Shown here piece after piece: positions 31,170-39,766 of a stretch of 40,072 nt of DNA. This stretch comes from an uncultured Monoglobus sp. Lineage in GTDB: Bacteria > Bacillota > Clostridia > Monoglobales > Monoglobaceae. The translations under genes were made by a program, and so were the position numbers. How positions within the stretch are numbered: position 1 is the stretch's first letter; every line of letters begins with the position of its first letter. The stretch covers positions 1 to 40,072 of the forward strand of contig CANQKC010000023.1 of assembly GCA_947624305.1 (NCBI GenBank), written 5' to 3'. The notes under the pieces were generated by a model. That model ran no database searches and was not told the DNA's origin. It saw only the letters and a list, made by a program, of their open reading frames with translations.

Positions 31170-31922
31170 ATGCTGACACAGGACAGACAGGACAGAATCG
31201 TCGAGTATCTGGACGAGATGAACTCGGCGGCGGTGAGCGATCTGGCGGTAATGCTGGACGCGTCGGAGTCCACGGTGCGCAGGGACCTGACGGCTCTTGA
31301 CAGGATGGGACGGCTGCGCAAGGTCCACGGCGGCGCTACCGCGGTCAGGAGCAGAAGCGCCGTGTTTGAGCACGACGTTCTGACCAAGTCCACAATGAAT
31401 ATTGAGGAGAAGCAAAAAATCGGCAGAGCGGCCGCGGCGCTGATCACAAATGACGATTTTGTGTTTATTGACGCGGGAACCACGACTTCGGCGATGATCG
31501 ACCATATAACGGGCGGCGTCCGCGCGACCTTTGTGACAAACGGAATTGTTCACGCGAAGAAGCTCATTCAGAAGGGCTTTCGGGCGTACATCGTCGGGGG
31601 CCAGATAAGGCTCAACACCGAGGCGGTGGTCGGCACCGAGGCGGTCGGGAACCTCAGGAAATACAACTTTACCAAGACGTTCATCGGGGTCAACGGCATT
31701 TCGGAGGAGAGCGGCTATACCACGCCGGACGCGGAGGAGGCGGCTATCAAGGCCGAGGCCATGAAACGCGGACGCAGGAACTATGTTCTGGCGGACCACA
31801 CAAAGTTTGACACGGTTTGCTCGGTGACATTCGCGGAGCTCGGCGACGGCATAATAATCACGGACGAGGCCGCCAAAAATAAATTCAGAAAACACACGAT
31901 AATAAAGGAGGCAGAGGCATGA
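31170..31922 (+). CDS. fruR: DeoR-family regulator of the fructose operon
   Basis: A 250-residue DeoR/GlpR-type regulator. The N-terminal winged helix reads TQDRQDRIVEYLDEMNSAAVSDLA and the signature ASESTVRRDLTALDRMGRLRKVHGGA (about 30-55). The rest is the DeoR sensor domain (DAGTTTSAMIDHI, GGQIRLNTEAVVG, FIGVNGI), which usually binds a phosphosugar, here presumably fructose 1-phosphate. It is the first gene of the operon and overlaps fruK by an ATGA. Two direct repeats upstream are likely its binding sites, giving autoregulation. Confidence 0.92.
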   Translation: MLTQDRQDRIVEYLDEMNSAAVSDLAVMLDASESTVRRDLTALDRMGRLRKVHGGATAVRSRSAVFEHDVLTKSTMNIEEKQKIGRAAAALITNDDFVFIDAGTTTSAMIDHITGGVRATFVTNGIVHAKKLIQKGFRAYIVGGQIRLNTEAVVGTEAVGNLRKYNFTKTFIGVNGISEESGYTTPDAEEAAIKAEAMKRGRRNYVLADHTKFDTVCSVTFAELGDGIIITDEAAKNKFRKHTIIKEAEA

Positions 31923-32821
31923 TCTACACAGTGACATTCAATCCCGCCATAGATTACGTTATCCACTTGCACGCGCTGAACTTCGGCGAGGTCAACCGCA
32001 GCGAGCGCGAGGAGGTTTTCTACGGCGGAAAGGGCATCAACGTTTCAACCGTGCTGAAAAATCTCGGTATGGACAGCGTGGCTCTGGGCTTTATCGCGGG
32101 TTTCACGGGAAAAGCCATTGAGTCGCATTTAAACGATATAGGAATAGCGACGGATTTTATAGACCTCGGCAGCGGATTTACGCGGGTAAACGTTAAGATC
32201 AAGGCGCGGGTGGAGACCGACATCAACGGTCAGGGCCCGGATATAGACGAAAAGGCGACAGACGAGCTTTTCGGAAAGCTCGACAAGCTGAAAAGCGGCG
32301 ATTACCTTATTCTCGCCGGAAGCATACCCGCCGCCATGCCGGACGACATTTACGAGAGAATCATGGAGCGGCTCGACGGCCGCGGCGTTAACATCGTGGT
32401 CGACGCGACAAGAGACCTGCTGCTGAACGTTTTGAGATACAAGCCGTTTTTGATCAAGCCCAACAATTTTGAGCTGGGCGAAATGTTTGACAAAAAGCTG
32501 ACCACGCTCAGCGAGATCGTGGAGCACGCGAAAAAGCTGCGCGAGATGGGCGCGCGCAACGTGCTGGTTTCAATGGCGGGCGACGGCTCGGTGCTTGTTT
32601 CCGAGACGAACGAGGTAGTCCGCATGGGCGTTCCCGAGGGCAGGGTTTTAAACTCGGTCGGCGCCGGAGACTCGATGGTGGCCGGATTTATTCTCGGCTA
32701 TATCAGGTCGGGCAATTACCTTGAGGCCATAAAGCTCGGAACCGCCTGCGGCAGCGCCACGGCGTTCTCGCCGGGACTGGCGGAAAAGGATCTGGTAGAA
32801 AAATTATATAAAACGCTTTAA
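31919..32821 (+). CDS. fruK: 1-phosphofructokinase
   Basis: A 300-residue PfkB-family kinase that phosphorylates fructose 1-phosphate to fructose 1,6-bisphosphate. The N-terminal TFNPAIDYVIHL and the YGGKGINVSTVLKNLG substrate-binding loop are characteristic of FruK/LacC-type enzymes. The C-terminal NSVGAGDSMVAGF carries the catalytic aspartate and anion hole. Translation is coupled to fruR by a 4-base overlap. The gene partner is the fructose PTS, which delivers fructose 1-phosphate, so this assignment is favoured over tagatose-6-phosphate kinase. Confidence 0.94.
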   Translation: MIYTVTFNPAIDYVIHLHALNFGEVNRSEREEVFYGGKGINVSTVLKNLGMDSVALGFIAGFTGKAIESHLNDIGIATDFIDLGSGFTRVNVKIKARVETDINGQGPDIDEKATDELFGKLDKLKSGDYLILAGSIPAAMPDDIYERIMERLDGRGVNIVVDATRDLLLNVLRYKPFLIKPNNFELGEMFDKKLTTLSEIVEHAKKLREMGARNVLVSMAGDGSVLVSETNEVVRMGVPEGRVLNSVGAGDSMVAGFILGYIRSGNYLEAIKLGTACGSATAFSPGLAEKDLVEKLYKTL

Positions 32822-32851
32822 GTTTTAAATTTATAAAAAGGAGTGGTAATT

Positions 32852-34810
32852 GTGAAGGTTATTGATTTGCTGAAGGAAAACGCAATAACGCTGAATATGG
32901 CTCCGTCGTCCAAGGATGAGCTTTATTCCAAGCTTATTGACATGCACTGCGCTGTCGGCAATGTCAGTGACAAAGAGGCTTTTAAGCGTGACATCGCCAA
33001 GCGCGAGGAGGAAGGCCCCACGGCCATAGGAGACGGCGTGGCTATCCCCCACGCGAAAAGCGAGGCTGTGGCAAAGCCCGGCCTGGCGGCGGTCACGGTT
33101 CCGGGCGGGATCGACCTTGACGCCATGGACGGAGCGCCTTCGAACCTTGTGTTTATGATCGCGGCGCCCAAGAAGGGCGGAGACATGCATCTTGAGGTGC
33201 TGTCGCGGCTGACGGTCATGCTGATGGACGAGGGCTTCAGAAAGAAGCTGCTCGACTCAAAGAGCCCCAAGGAGTTTTTGAAGCACATCGACGAAAAAGA
33301 GATCGAAAAGTACGGCGCGGAGGACGCCGCGGCGGCTCCGGAGCAAAAGCCCGAAGCGCAGCCCCAAAAGAAGGTCAAGATCGTGGCGGTCACGGCATGT
33401 CCGACGGGCATCGCGCACACGTTTATGGCCGCCGAGGCTCTCGAGCAGAAGGCCGCCGAGCTTGGTTATGAGATAAAGGTCGAGACCAACGGCAGCGGCG
33501 GAGCGAAGAACGTGCTTACCGCCAAAGAGATAGCCGAGGCGGACGGCGTTATTATCGCCGCCGACAAGAATGTTGAGATGGCGAGATTTGACGGCAAAAA
33601 AATGGTTCAGACCAAGGTTTCGGACGGTATCCACAAGCCCGGCGAGCTGATCGAGAAGATCGCGAGCGGAAACGCGGGCATTTATTCGCACAAGGGCGGA
33701 GCGGCATCCGAGTCGACCGAAGAGGGCGGCGACGGAATAGGTCACTCGATCTACAAGCACCTGATGAACGGCGTTTCGCACATGCTGCCCTTCGTTGTCG
33801 GCGGCGGAATACTTATAGCTTTGGCGTTCCTGTTTGACGACTATGAGATCAACCCCGCGGGCTTCGGCACCAACACGCCCTTCGCGGCTTTCTTCAAGAC
33901 GATCGGCGACACGGCGTTCGGATTTATGCTCCCCATTCTGGCGGGATTTATCGCGATGAGCATAGCGGACAGACCCGGTCTCGCGGTCGGCTTTGTCGGC
34001 GGCGCCATGGCGGTCGCGGGAACTACGTTCGCCTCGCTTGTTAATCCCGACGCCAACGTTGTATCGGCGGGATTTCTGGGCGCTCTGTTCGCGGGCTTCG
34101 TCGGCGGATATATCACGCTGGGCCTTGAGAAGGCATGCTCAAAGCTGCCCGACGCCCTTGAGGGAATTAAGCCCGTGCTTATCTATCCTCTGATCGGCAT
34201 ACTGCTCATGGGACTGGTTATGTTCCTGTTCAACCCGATCATCGGCGCGCTCAACACGGCGCTCAACAACGGCCTTAAGGCAATGAGCGGCGCGAGCAAG
34301 ATACTCTTGGGAATAGTTCTGGGCGGAATGATGTCGATCGACATGGGCGGCCCCTTCAACAAGGCGGCGTATGTGTTCGGCACTGCGGCTATCGCCGAGG
34401 GAAACTACGACATAATGGCGGCCGTTATGGTCGGAGGAATGGTTCCTCCGCTGGCGATCGCTCTGTGCACCACGTTCTTTAAGAACAGGTTCACGCCCAG
34501 CGAGAGAAAGTCGGGCGTTGTGAACTACATCATGGGTCTGTGCTTCATCAGCGAGGGCGCGATCCCTTACGCGGCGTCGGATCCTCTGCGCGTTATTCCC
34601 TCGTGCATCGTGGGCAGCGCGGTATCCGGAGCGCTTTCGATGGCGTTCGGCTGCACGCTCATGGCGCCTCACGGCGGAATATTCGTGTTCCCGGTTGTGG
34701 GCAACGTTCTGGGCTACCTTATCGCTCTGGTTGTAGGCTCGGTTGTCGGCGCGCTGATGCTTGCGCTGCTTAAAAAGCCGCTGGGCGAGAAGGCCGGACT
34801 TAAGAAATAA
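32852..34810 (+). CDS. fruA: PTS fructose transporter subunit IIABC
   Basis: A 652-residue permease that takes up fructose and phosphorylates it at C1. The domain order is EIIA (about 1-150, active-site His67 in HAKSEA), EIIB (about 170-270, active-site Cys183 in VTACPTGIAHTF), then the membrane EIIC domain (about 300-640, hydrophobic spans, GGPFNKAAY and a SEGAIPYA motif). The start is a GTG at 32852 after AAAAGGAG; a GTG at 32843 overlaps the ribosome site. It lies between fruK and ptsH in one transcript. Confidence 0.95.
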   Translation: MKVIDLLKENAITLNMAPSSKDELYSKLIDMHCAVGNVSDKEAFKRDIAKREEEGPTAIGDGVAIPHAKSEAVAKPGLAAVTVPGGIDLDAMDGAPSNLVFMIAAPKKGGDMHLEVLSRLTVMLMDEGFRKKLLDSKSPKEFLKHIDEKEIEKYGAEDAAAAPEQKPEAQPQKKVKIVAVTACPTGIAHTFMAAEALEQKAAELGYEIKVETNGSGGAKNVLTAKEIAEADGVIIAADKNVEMARFDGKKMVQTKVSDGIHKPGELIEKIASGNAGIYSHKGGAASESTEEGGDGIGHSIYKHLMNGVSHMLPFVVGGGILIALAFLFDDYEINPAGFGTNTPFAAFFKTIGDTAFGFMLPILAGFIAMSIADRPGLAVGFVGGAMAVAGTTFASLVNPDANVVSAGFLGALFAGFVGGYITLGLEKACSKLPDALEGIKPVLIYPLIGILLMGLVMFLFNPIIGALNTALNNGLKAMSGASKILLGIVLGGMMSIDMGGPFNKAAYVFGTAAIAEGNYDIMAAVMVGGMVPPLAIALCTTFFKNRFTPSERKSGVVNYIMGLCFISEGAIPYAASDPLRVIPSCIVGSAVSGALSMAFGCTLMAPHGGIFVFPVVGNVLGYLIALVVGSVVGALMLALLKKPLGEKAGLKK

Positions 34811-34842
34811 AAATATAATATTATAAAAAGGAGAGAAAAATT

Positions 34843-35100
34843 ATGACATCAAAGAAAGTTACCGTAACAAATCCCGAGGGACTGCACATGCGCCCGGCGG
34901 GTGTGTTCACAAAGGCTATGTCGGCCTTTGAGTCGAGCGTCAACATCAAATTTAACGGTCAGAACTACAACGGAAAGAGCATTATGAACGTGCTGGCAGC
35001 CGGAATTAAGTGCGGCAGCGATATTGAGATCGAGTGCGACGGTGCCGACGAGCAGGCCGCGCTTGACAAAGCGGTCGAGATAGTTCAGACCGCGGAGTAG
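34843..35100 (+). CDS. ptsH: Phosphocarrier protein HPr
   Basis: An 85-residue phosphocarrier between Enzyme I and the EIIA domains. His15 is in the expected PEGLHMRPAG context. Ser46 in GKSIMNVLA is at the position phosphorylated by HPr kinase in Firmicutes, which implies catabolite control through Ser-P-HPr. A GGAGAG ribosome site precedes the ATG. It is followed after eight bases by ptsI. Confidence 0.97.
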   Translation: MTSKKVTVTNPEGLHMRPAGVFTKAMSAFESSVNIKFNGQNYNGKSIMNVLAAGIKCGSDIEIECDGADEQAALDKAVEIVQTAE

Positions 35101-35108
35101 GTGGCGTT

Positions 35109-36812
35109 ATGTATAAGGGAATTGCCGGCTCCGACGGCATAGGCATCGGAAACGCCGCGCTGATCAAGGAGCAGGAGATAAAATACGAACAGAATTCCGC
35201 ATTGAGCGCGGACGAGGAAACCGCCAGATTTGACGCGGCAGTGGATGAGCTGATTAAAAAAACCGACGCCATGGCGGAAGAAATGCGCGCGAATGTGGGC
35301 GAGAAAGAGGCCGAGATCTTAATGGGCCATTCCCTGATGCTCAGCGATCCCGCGATGACCGACGAAGTTCGCGGGATCATAGCGGGCGGGCTTACCTCCG
35401 AGGCGGCGGCCGAGCAGGTGTTCGAGACGTTCGCCGCCATGTTCGAGGCCACGGGCGACGAGCTCACCATGCAGAGGGCGGCCGATCTGAGAGACGTTAA
35501 GACCGGAATTATCAAGACTCTGCAAGGAGTTCGGGACGTTGACATCAAATCCCTGCCGAAGGGCAGCGTCATTGTGGTGAATGACCTGACCCCGTCAATG
35601 ACGGCGGGAATTAAAAAAGAGAACATCGCGGGAATTGTGACCGAGACCGGAGGACGCACCTCCCACTCGGCGATATTGGCGAGGGCCTTGGAGATCCCCG
35701 CGGCGCTCAGCGTCGAGGGCGTGACCGGCATGATCGCGGACGGAACGAGGATCATTGTTGACGGAACGCGCGGCGAGGTTATCACGGAGCCCGACGAAAA
35801 AACCGAGGCGGAGTACGCGGAAAAGAAGGCCGAGTTTGACAAGCGCAGGAAGGAGCTTGAAAAGCTGATCGGAAAGCCCACGCTGACCGCCGACGGAACC
35901 AAGGTCGAGCTGGTGTGCAACATAGGAAAGCCCGACGACTGCGCCGCCGTTCTCGAAAAGGACGGCGAGGGCGTGGGACTGTTCAGAACCGAGTTCTTAT
36001 ATATGGACACGAGCGAGAAACCCGGCGAGGAGCAGCAGTTCGAGGCTTACAGAAAGGCGGCCATGACGCTGAAGGGCAAACCGGTCATCATAAGGACCCT
36101 CGATGTGGGCGGAGACAAGGACATTCCATATCTCGGACTTGAGAAGGAGGAAAATCCGTTTATGGGCTTCCGCGCGGTGAGGTACTGTCTTGAGAACAAG
36201 GAGCTCTACCGCGATCAGCTCAGAGCGCTGCTCAGAGCGTCGGCATTCGGGGACATAAAAATCATGGTTCCGCTGGTCACGTGTGTTGAGGAGGTGCGGC
36301 AGGCGAAGGCGCTGATAAAAGAGATCATGGCCGAGCTTGACCGCGAAAAGATAGAGTATAACAAGGATATAAAAATCGGCATAATGGCCGAGACTCCGGC
36401 GGCTGCCGCGATCGCGGACCTGCTGGCCGAGGAGGCAGACTTCTTCAGCATAGGAACCAACGATCTGACCGGCTACACAATGGCCGTTGACAGAGGCAAC
36501 GCCAAGGTGGCGTATCTCTATTCCGCTTACCAGCCGGCGGTGCTGAGGAACATAAAGCGGATAATCGAGTGCGGAAAGCAAAAGGGCATCATGGTCGGCA
36601 TGTGCGGCGAGGCTGCCGCGGATCCGCTGCTGATACCGCTGCTGATCTCGTTCGGACTTGACGAGTTCAGCGTCAGCCCGACCTCCGTGCTTGCCACGAG
36701 AGATATAATAGGCAAGTGGAGCAAGGCCGAGGCCGACAAGGTCGCCGAAGAGGCGATGAACTGCGCGACCGAGAGCGAGGTAAAAGCCCTGCTTGAGGCG
36801 AGAAGGAAATAG
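35109..36812 (+). CDS. ptsI: PTS Enzyme I (phosphoenolpyruvate-protein phosphotransferase)
   Basis: A 567-residue cytoplasmic enzyme that transfers phosphate from phosphoenolpyruvate to HPr. The N-terminal HPr-binding helical domain, the active-site His186 in TGGRTSHSAILAR, and the C-terminal PEP-binding barrel (GVGLFRTEFLYM, FSIGTNDLTGY, GMCGEAAADP with the catalytic cysteine) are all seen. The length is standard. It is the last gene of the fructose operon, which ends at a strong hairpin 15 bases downstream. Confidence 0.97.
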   Translation: MYKGIAGSDGIGIGNAALIKEQEIKYEQNSALSADEETARFDAAVDELIKKTDAMAEEMRANVGEKEAEILMGHSLMLSDPAMTDEVRGIIAGGLTSEAAAEQVFETFAAMFEATGDELTMQRAADLRDVKTGIIKTLQGVRDVDIKSLPKGSVIVVNDLTPSMTAGIKKENIAGIVTETGGRTSHSAILARALEIPAALSVEGVTGMIADGTRIIVDGTRGEVITEPDEKTEAEYAEKKAEFDKRRKELEKLIGKPTLTADGTKVELVCNIGKPDDCAAVLEKDGEGVGLFRTEFLYMDTSEKPGEEQQFEAYRKAAMTLKGKPVIIRTLDVGGDKDIPYLGLEKEENPFMGFRAVRYCLENKELYRDQLRALLRASAFGDIKIMVPLVTCVEEVRQAKALIKEIMAELDREKIEYNKDIKIGIMAETPAAAAIADLLAEEADFFSIGTNDLTGYTMAVDRGNAKVAYLYSAYQPAVLRNIKRIIECGKQKGIMVGMCGEAAADPLLIPLLISFGLDEFSVSPTSVLATRDIIGKWSKAEADKVAEEAMNCATESEVKALLEARRK

Positions 36813-36826
36813 GCTCAAAATTAAAG

Positions 36827-36857
36827 GCGCGTCACGATCAGCGTGACGCGCTTTTTT
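36827..36857 (+). terminator. Terminator of the fructose operon
   Basis: A perfect 10-bp stem, GCGCGTCACG with CGTGACGCGC and a 5-base loop, is followed by TTTTTT. It can also shield the convergent ABC permease gene from readthrough. Confidence 0.85.
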
Positions 36858-36909
36858 GACGCGGTGGTATTCGCGGCTTTCCGTTTTACACATTTTGTAG
36901 CGGTTCGCG

Positions 36910-37638
36910 TTATGAAATATCGCGCCGCGCCGTTGTGACAGCGCCCGTTATAGTGAAAAAAACAGTGTATAAAACGCAGACGATTATAAATTGTCCGCAG
37001 CCGTTTTGCGCGAGCTCCTGCGGCGCGTTGGCGTTCATGCCGTATGACATCAGCGAATACGGCCATATGTGGCCCATATTTTTCGCGAGGAACGCGAGCC
37101 CCGACAGGCCGCCCGCGAACGATATTCCGACGGGCAGCGCAAAGCTTTTCACGTTCATCGAGATCAGAATTTGTATCGAGACCGTGACCATGCCTCCGAG
37201 CGTTCCGAACGCGCACCACCGCGCGATCGTGAGCCACGGCGGGTTTATGAGACCCGCGATATATCCGCTTATCACGAACAGCGCGCATATCCATATCATG
37301 CTGAAAAGCAGCATCAGCGCGGCGGTTATCAGCTTGGCGGAAAATACCGACGAGCGGCGCGCGGGAATGGTGAAAACCTTGTTCCAATTATTGTTCATAT
37401 GTTCCGACCGCATTATATACGCACAGTAAATGCCGAGCATTATCGGCAGAAAGAAATAATCGGTAAACAGCGTGTGCTGCGTCCACAGACTCAGCCATTC
37501 GCGCGTTAAAACCTCTTTCTGATACAGATAATTCGCTGTCCCCAGAGCCGCGGGGATGATCGGCATGAGCAAAAACGCGAGCCACACGGGCGAGCGTTTG
37601 AGCTTCATTCGTTCCGCGTTCAATAATTTCAGCAGCAT
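36910..37638 (-). CDS. ABC transporter permease (lantibiotic-immunity type)
   Basis: A 242-residue membrane protein with about six hydrophobic spans. Its opening LLNAERMKLKRSPVWLAFLLMPIIPA is typical for the MutE/EpiE/BcrB-type permeases of exporters that remove peptide antibiotics. It also has the conserved NNWNKVFTIPARRSSVFSAKL loop. It starts three bases after the stop codon of the other permease and is the third gene of the ATPase-permease-permease operon. No two-component system or bacteriocin gene is next to it, so the true substrate is open. Confidence 0.85.
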   Translation of the reverse strand: MLLKLLNAERMKLKRSPVWLAFLLMPIIPAALGTANYLYQKEVLTREWLSLWTQHTLFTDYFFLPIMLGIYCAYIMRSEHMNNNWNKVFTIPARRSSVFSAKLITAALMLLFSMIWICALFVISGYIAGLINPPWLTIARWCAFGTLGGMVTVSIQILISMNVKSFALPVGISFAGGLSGLAFLAKNMGHIWPYSLMSYGMNANAPQELAQNGCGQFIIVCVLYTVFFTITGAVTTARRDIS

Positions 37639-37641
37639 AAT

Positions 37642-38403
37642 TTAAAGCTCCTTTCTCTTGAATATTTCGCGCCCGATAATATACATCGCGGCGCATATGA
37701 AAATCAGCGCGACAAAGAATTTCCAGTCAACGCCGATGACGTCAAAATGCGCGAGTTTATAGCGGTCGTCTTTTGTCCAGTCAAACAGGCCGACAAAGCT
37801 CAGCGCGCCGTAATAACCCCAGATAAGCGACCCGCGGAGCCACGGGAGCTGCGGCAGGAACATCGAAAACGTCCCGAAAAACGTGCCTATCGCACCTGTG
37901 AAGAATGTGACCGCCTGATTTTTGAAGCAGAGCGACAGAGTGTGCTGAAAAATATACACCGCGATCGTCGGCGCGGCGGTAAGCAGCAGATACAAAAGAT
38001 ACAGCTTTATCGGCGGGCCGCCGTCGAAGCCCGCGATATAGCCGAACGCGATCGTCATTACCCAGCTTAAAAACACGCAGAATATCATGATCGCGAGACC
38101 GTATAAAAGCTTCGCGTCGTAGATCTGTCCGCGCTTTTCGGCGACGGCAAGCTGCTTGAGCATTGAACCCTTGTGCTCAATGTCGCACAGGCGCGACGAT
38201 ACGATTATCGAGAGCAGCGGCATAAAGATCGAATTTATAAGCGGAAGCTCGTATAAATTCGCCATCCAGCCGAGCCGCAGCAGGTCGGCGCTTTGGTGGC
38301 GCGGATAGATCCACGCGAGCATCGCCGCGGTTATGACGAGCGCGGTAACGAACACATAGCGGCGGCGCGTTTTCATGTATTCGCACTTTAAAAGCTTTAT
38401 CAT
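37642..38403 (-). CDS. ABC transporter permease (lantibiotic-immunity type)
   Basis: A 253-residue membrane protein with about six spans, opening LLKCEYMKTRRRYVFVTALVITAAMLAW, and carrying the loop IEHKGSMLKQLAVAEKRGQIYDAKL that corresponds to the coupling region in the partner permease. Its ATG overlaps the ATPase stop codon (ATGA at 38403-38400), so translation is coupled. With the neighbouring permease it would form the channel of a heterodimeric ABC-2-type exporter. Confidence 0.85.
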   Translation of the reverse strand: MIKLLKCEYMKTRRRYVFVTALVITAAMLAWIYPRHQSADLLRLGWMANLYELPLINSIFMPLLSIIVSSRLCDIEHKGSMLKQLAVAEKRGQIYDAKLLYGLAIMIFCVFLSWVMTIAFGYIAGFDGGPPIKLYLLYLLLTAAPTIAVYIFQHTLSLCFKNQAVTFFTGAIGTFFGTFSMFLPQLPWLRGSLIWGYYGALSFVGLFDWTKDDRYKLAHFDVIGVDWKFFVALIFICAAMYIIGREIFKRKEL

Positions 38404-39131
38404 AAGCTCCGCTCCTTTCCTGTGAGATCGAGGAAGATCTCCTCAAGCGATTTTGTCTCATCCACGTGGTGCAGATCGTCAAGCGCGCCTTGATACATCA
38501 TTCTGCCGTTTGAGATAATGCCGACGTCCTCGGCTGTTTGGTCGATCTCCGAGAGCAGGTGGCTTGACACTATCACGGTCATGCCGTACTCCTTCGGCAG
38601 AGATTTGATAAGTTCGCGCATTTCCTGTATTCCCGACGGGTCAAGCCCGTTTGTCGGCTCGTCGAGGATAAGCAGCCTCGGGAACGAAAGGAGCGCGCCC
38701 GCGAGGCCGAGCCGCTGCTTCATGCCGAGCGAGTATGCCGACGCTTTTTTGCCGCGCTGATTTTCGAGCCTGACGATCCGCAGCACCTTGTCGATATTCC
38801 TTTTCGGCACGCCTAAGAGCGTTTGCAGGATTTTCAGGTTTTCCTCGCCTGTCAGGTGGCCGTAAAATGACGGCGACTCGATAAGCGAGCCTATACCGCG
38901 CAAAATTTCGATGCGGTTTTGCGCGTCCATGCGCCGACCCATTATCTCGATCCCGCCCGCGGACGGTCGGACAAGGCTCAGCAGCATTTTGAGCGTCGTC
39001 GTTTTTCCCGCGCCGTTAGGTCCGAGAAAGCCGTATATCCGCCCCTCTTTAACGCTCATGTTGAGGCCGCTGACCGCCGCCGCGCCTTTGTATCGCTTTG
39101 TGAGATTTGTTGTCTTTACGATTTCGTTCAT
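38400..39131 (-). CDS. ABC transporter ATP-binding protein (BcrA/NatA-like)
   Basis: A 243-residue ATPase: Walker A GPNGAGKTTTLKML near residue 36, signature YSLGMKQRLGLAGALL, Walker B LLILDEPTNGLDPSG and the switch histidine in VSSHLLSEID. It starts at the ATG at 39131 after GAAAGGGG; an upstream in-frame start at 39173 has no such site. Homologues power bacitracin or lantibiotic export, or membrane-stress exporters. It leads the three-gene operon. Confidence 0.93.
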   Translation of the reverse strand: MNEIVKTTNLTKRYKGAAAVSGLNMSVKEGRIYGFLGPNGAGKTTTLKMLLSLVRPSAGGIEIMGRRMDAQNRIEILRGIGSLIESPSFYGHLTGEENLKILQTLLGVPKRNIDKVLRIVRLENQRGKKASAYSLGMKQRLGLAGALLSFPRLLILDEPTNGLDPSGIQEMRELIKSLPKEYGMTVIVSSHLLSEIDQTAEDVGIISNGRMMYQGALDDLHHVDETKSLEEIFLDLTGKERSL

Positions 39132-39223
39132 AATAGATCCCCTTTCTTTTTCGGAATGATTTAATGTTAACACGCAAATCTAAAATAAAAATAAACATTA
39201 TCTAAAATATTTATAAATTCGGT

Positions 39224-39252
39224 TTGAAATTTGGTTTTTTATGTGGTACAAT
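39224..39252 (+). promoter_or_regulatory. Promoter upstream of the small Cys-containing protein
   Basis: TTGAAA (39224-39229), a 17-bp spacer and TACAAT (39247-39252) with an extended -10 TGG. Transcription would run through the GC-rich repeat modules to the gene at 39489. Confidence 0.55.
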
Positions 39253-39334
39253 AATATTGCGTCGGTCTGTCGGAAAAATGAATGTGGTGAAATAGGCAAA
39301 AGAGCGATAGGGAATATTCTCGATAGTTGTACTC

Positions 39335-39420
39335 ATGGTGTAGGGCGGCATGCCCACATGCCGCCGGCTAAAGGCTCCCCTTGGGGGAAGCCAAGCGGGC
39401 GGATAATATCCGCCCCTACA
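39335..39420. repeat. GC-rich mosaic repeat island 3
   Basis: It has a hairpin with GGCGGCATG arms (39344-39365), the TTGGGG box and the palindrome GGGCGGATAATATCCGCCC (39397-39415), all shared with islands 1 and 2. It lies in the leader between the promoter at 39224 and the small gene at 39489. A reading frame stays open across the island and ends MKLGTKQQVLPAIYMEE at 39486, but I do not regard it as a proven gene. Confidence 0.7.
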
Positions 39421-39488
39421 AGTAGGAAAAATATGAAACTTGGCACGAAGCAGCAGGTGCTTCCTGCGATTTATATGGAGGAATAGAG

Positions 39489-39686
39489 ATGTCATTTATA
39501 TTTAATCATCCATGTTCAACATGTAAAAACGCAATCCCGATTATAGGCAGTTACGGTATGCCGAGATGCAAGGCTTTCCCCGATGAGATACCTTCAAAGT
39601 TTTTTGGTGGAAACATTGATGTAAGGCAGCTCAAAGAGTGTAATAACGGATATAAATATGAGTATGACGGTTCACCGAAATTGTAA
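39489..39686 (+). CDS. Small four-cysteine protein, uncharacterised
   Basis: A 65-residue protein with a good ribosome site (GGAGG at 39478-39482). The cysteines lie at 9, 12, 27 and 51 (PCSTCKN, RCKAFPDEIP, LKECNNGYKYE), a layout that could hold a metal. The KAFPDEIP..F motif recalls a widespread family of small cytoplasmic proteins of unknown function in Firmicutes. No signal peptide is present. Its promoter probably lies at 39224, with a repeat island in the leader. Confidence 0.7.
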   Translation: MSFIFNHPCSTCKNAIPIIGSYGMPRCKAFPDEIPSKFFGGNIDVRQLKECNNGYKYEYDGSPKL

Positions 39687-39766
39687 GAGAATAAGCACTC
39701 GGAAGTAGTCGGTTTGACTTACCGGGAATAACAGAAACGCGGGATATTAATAAAAATATCAGCACA

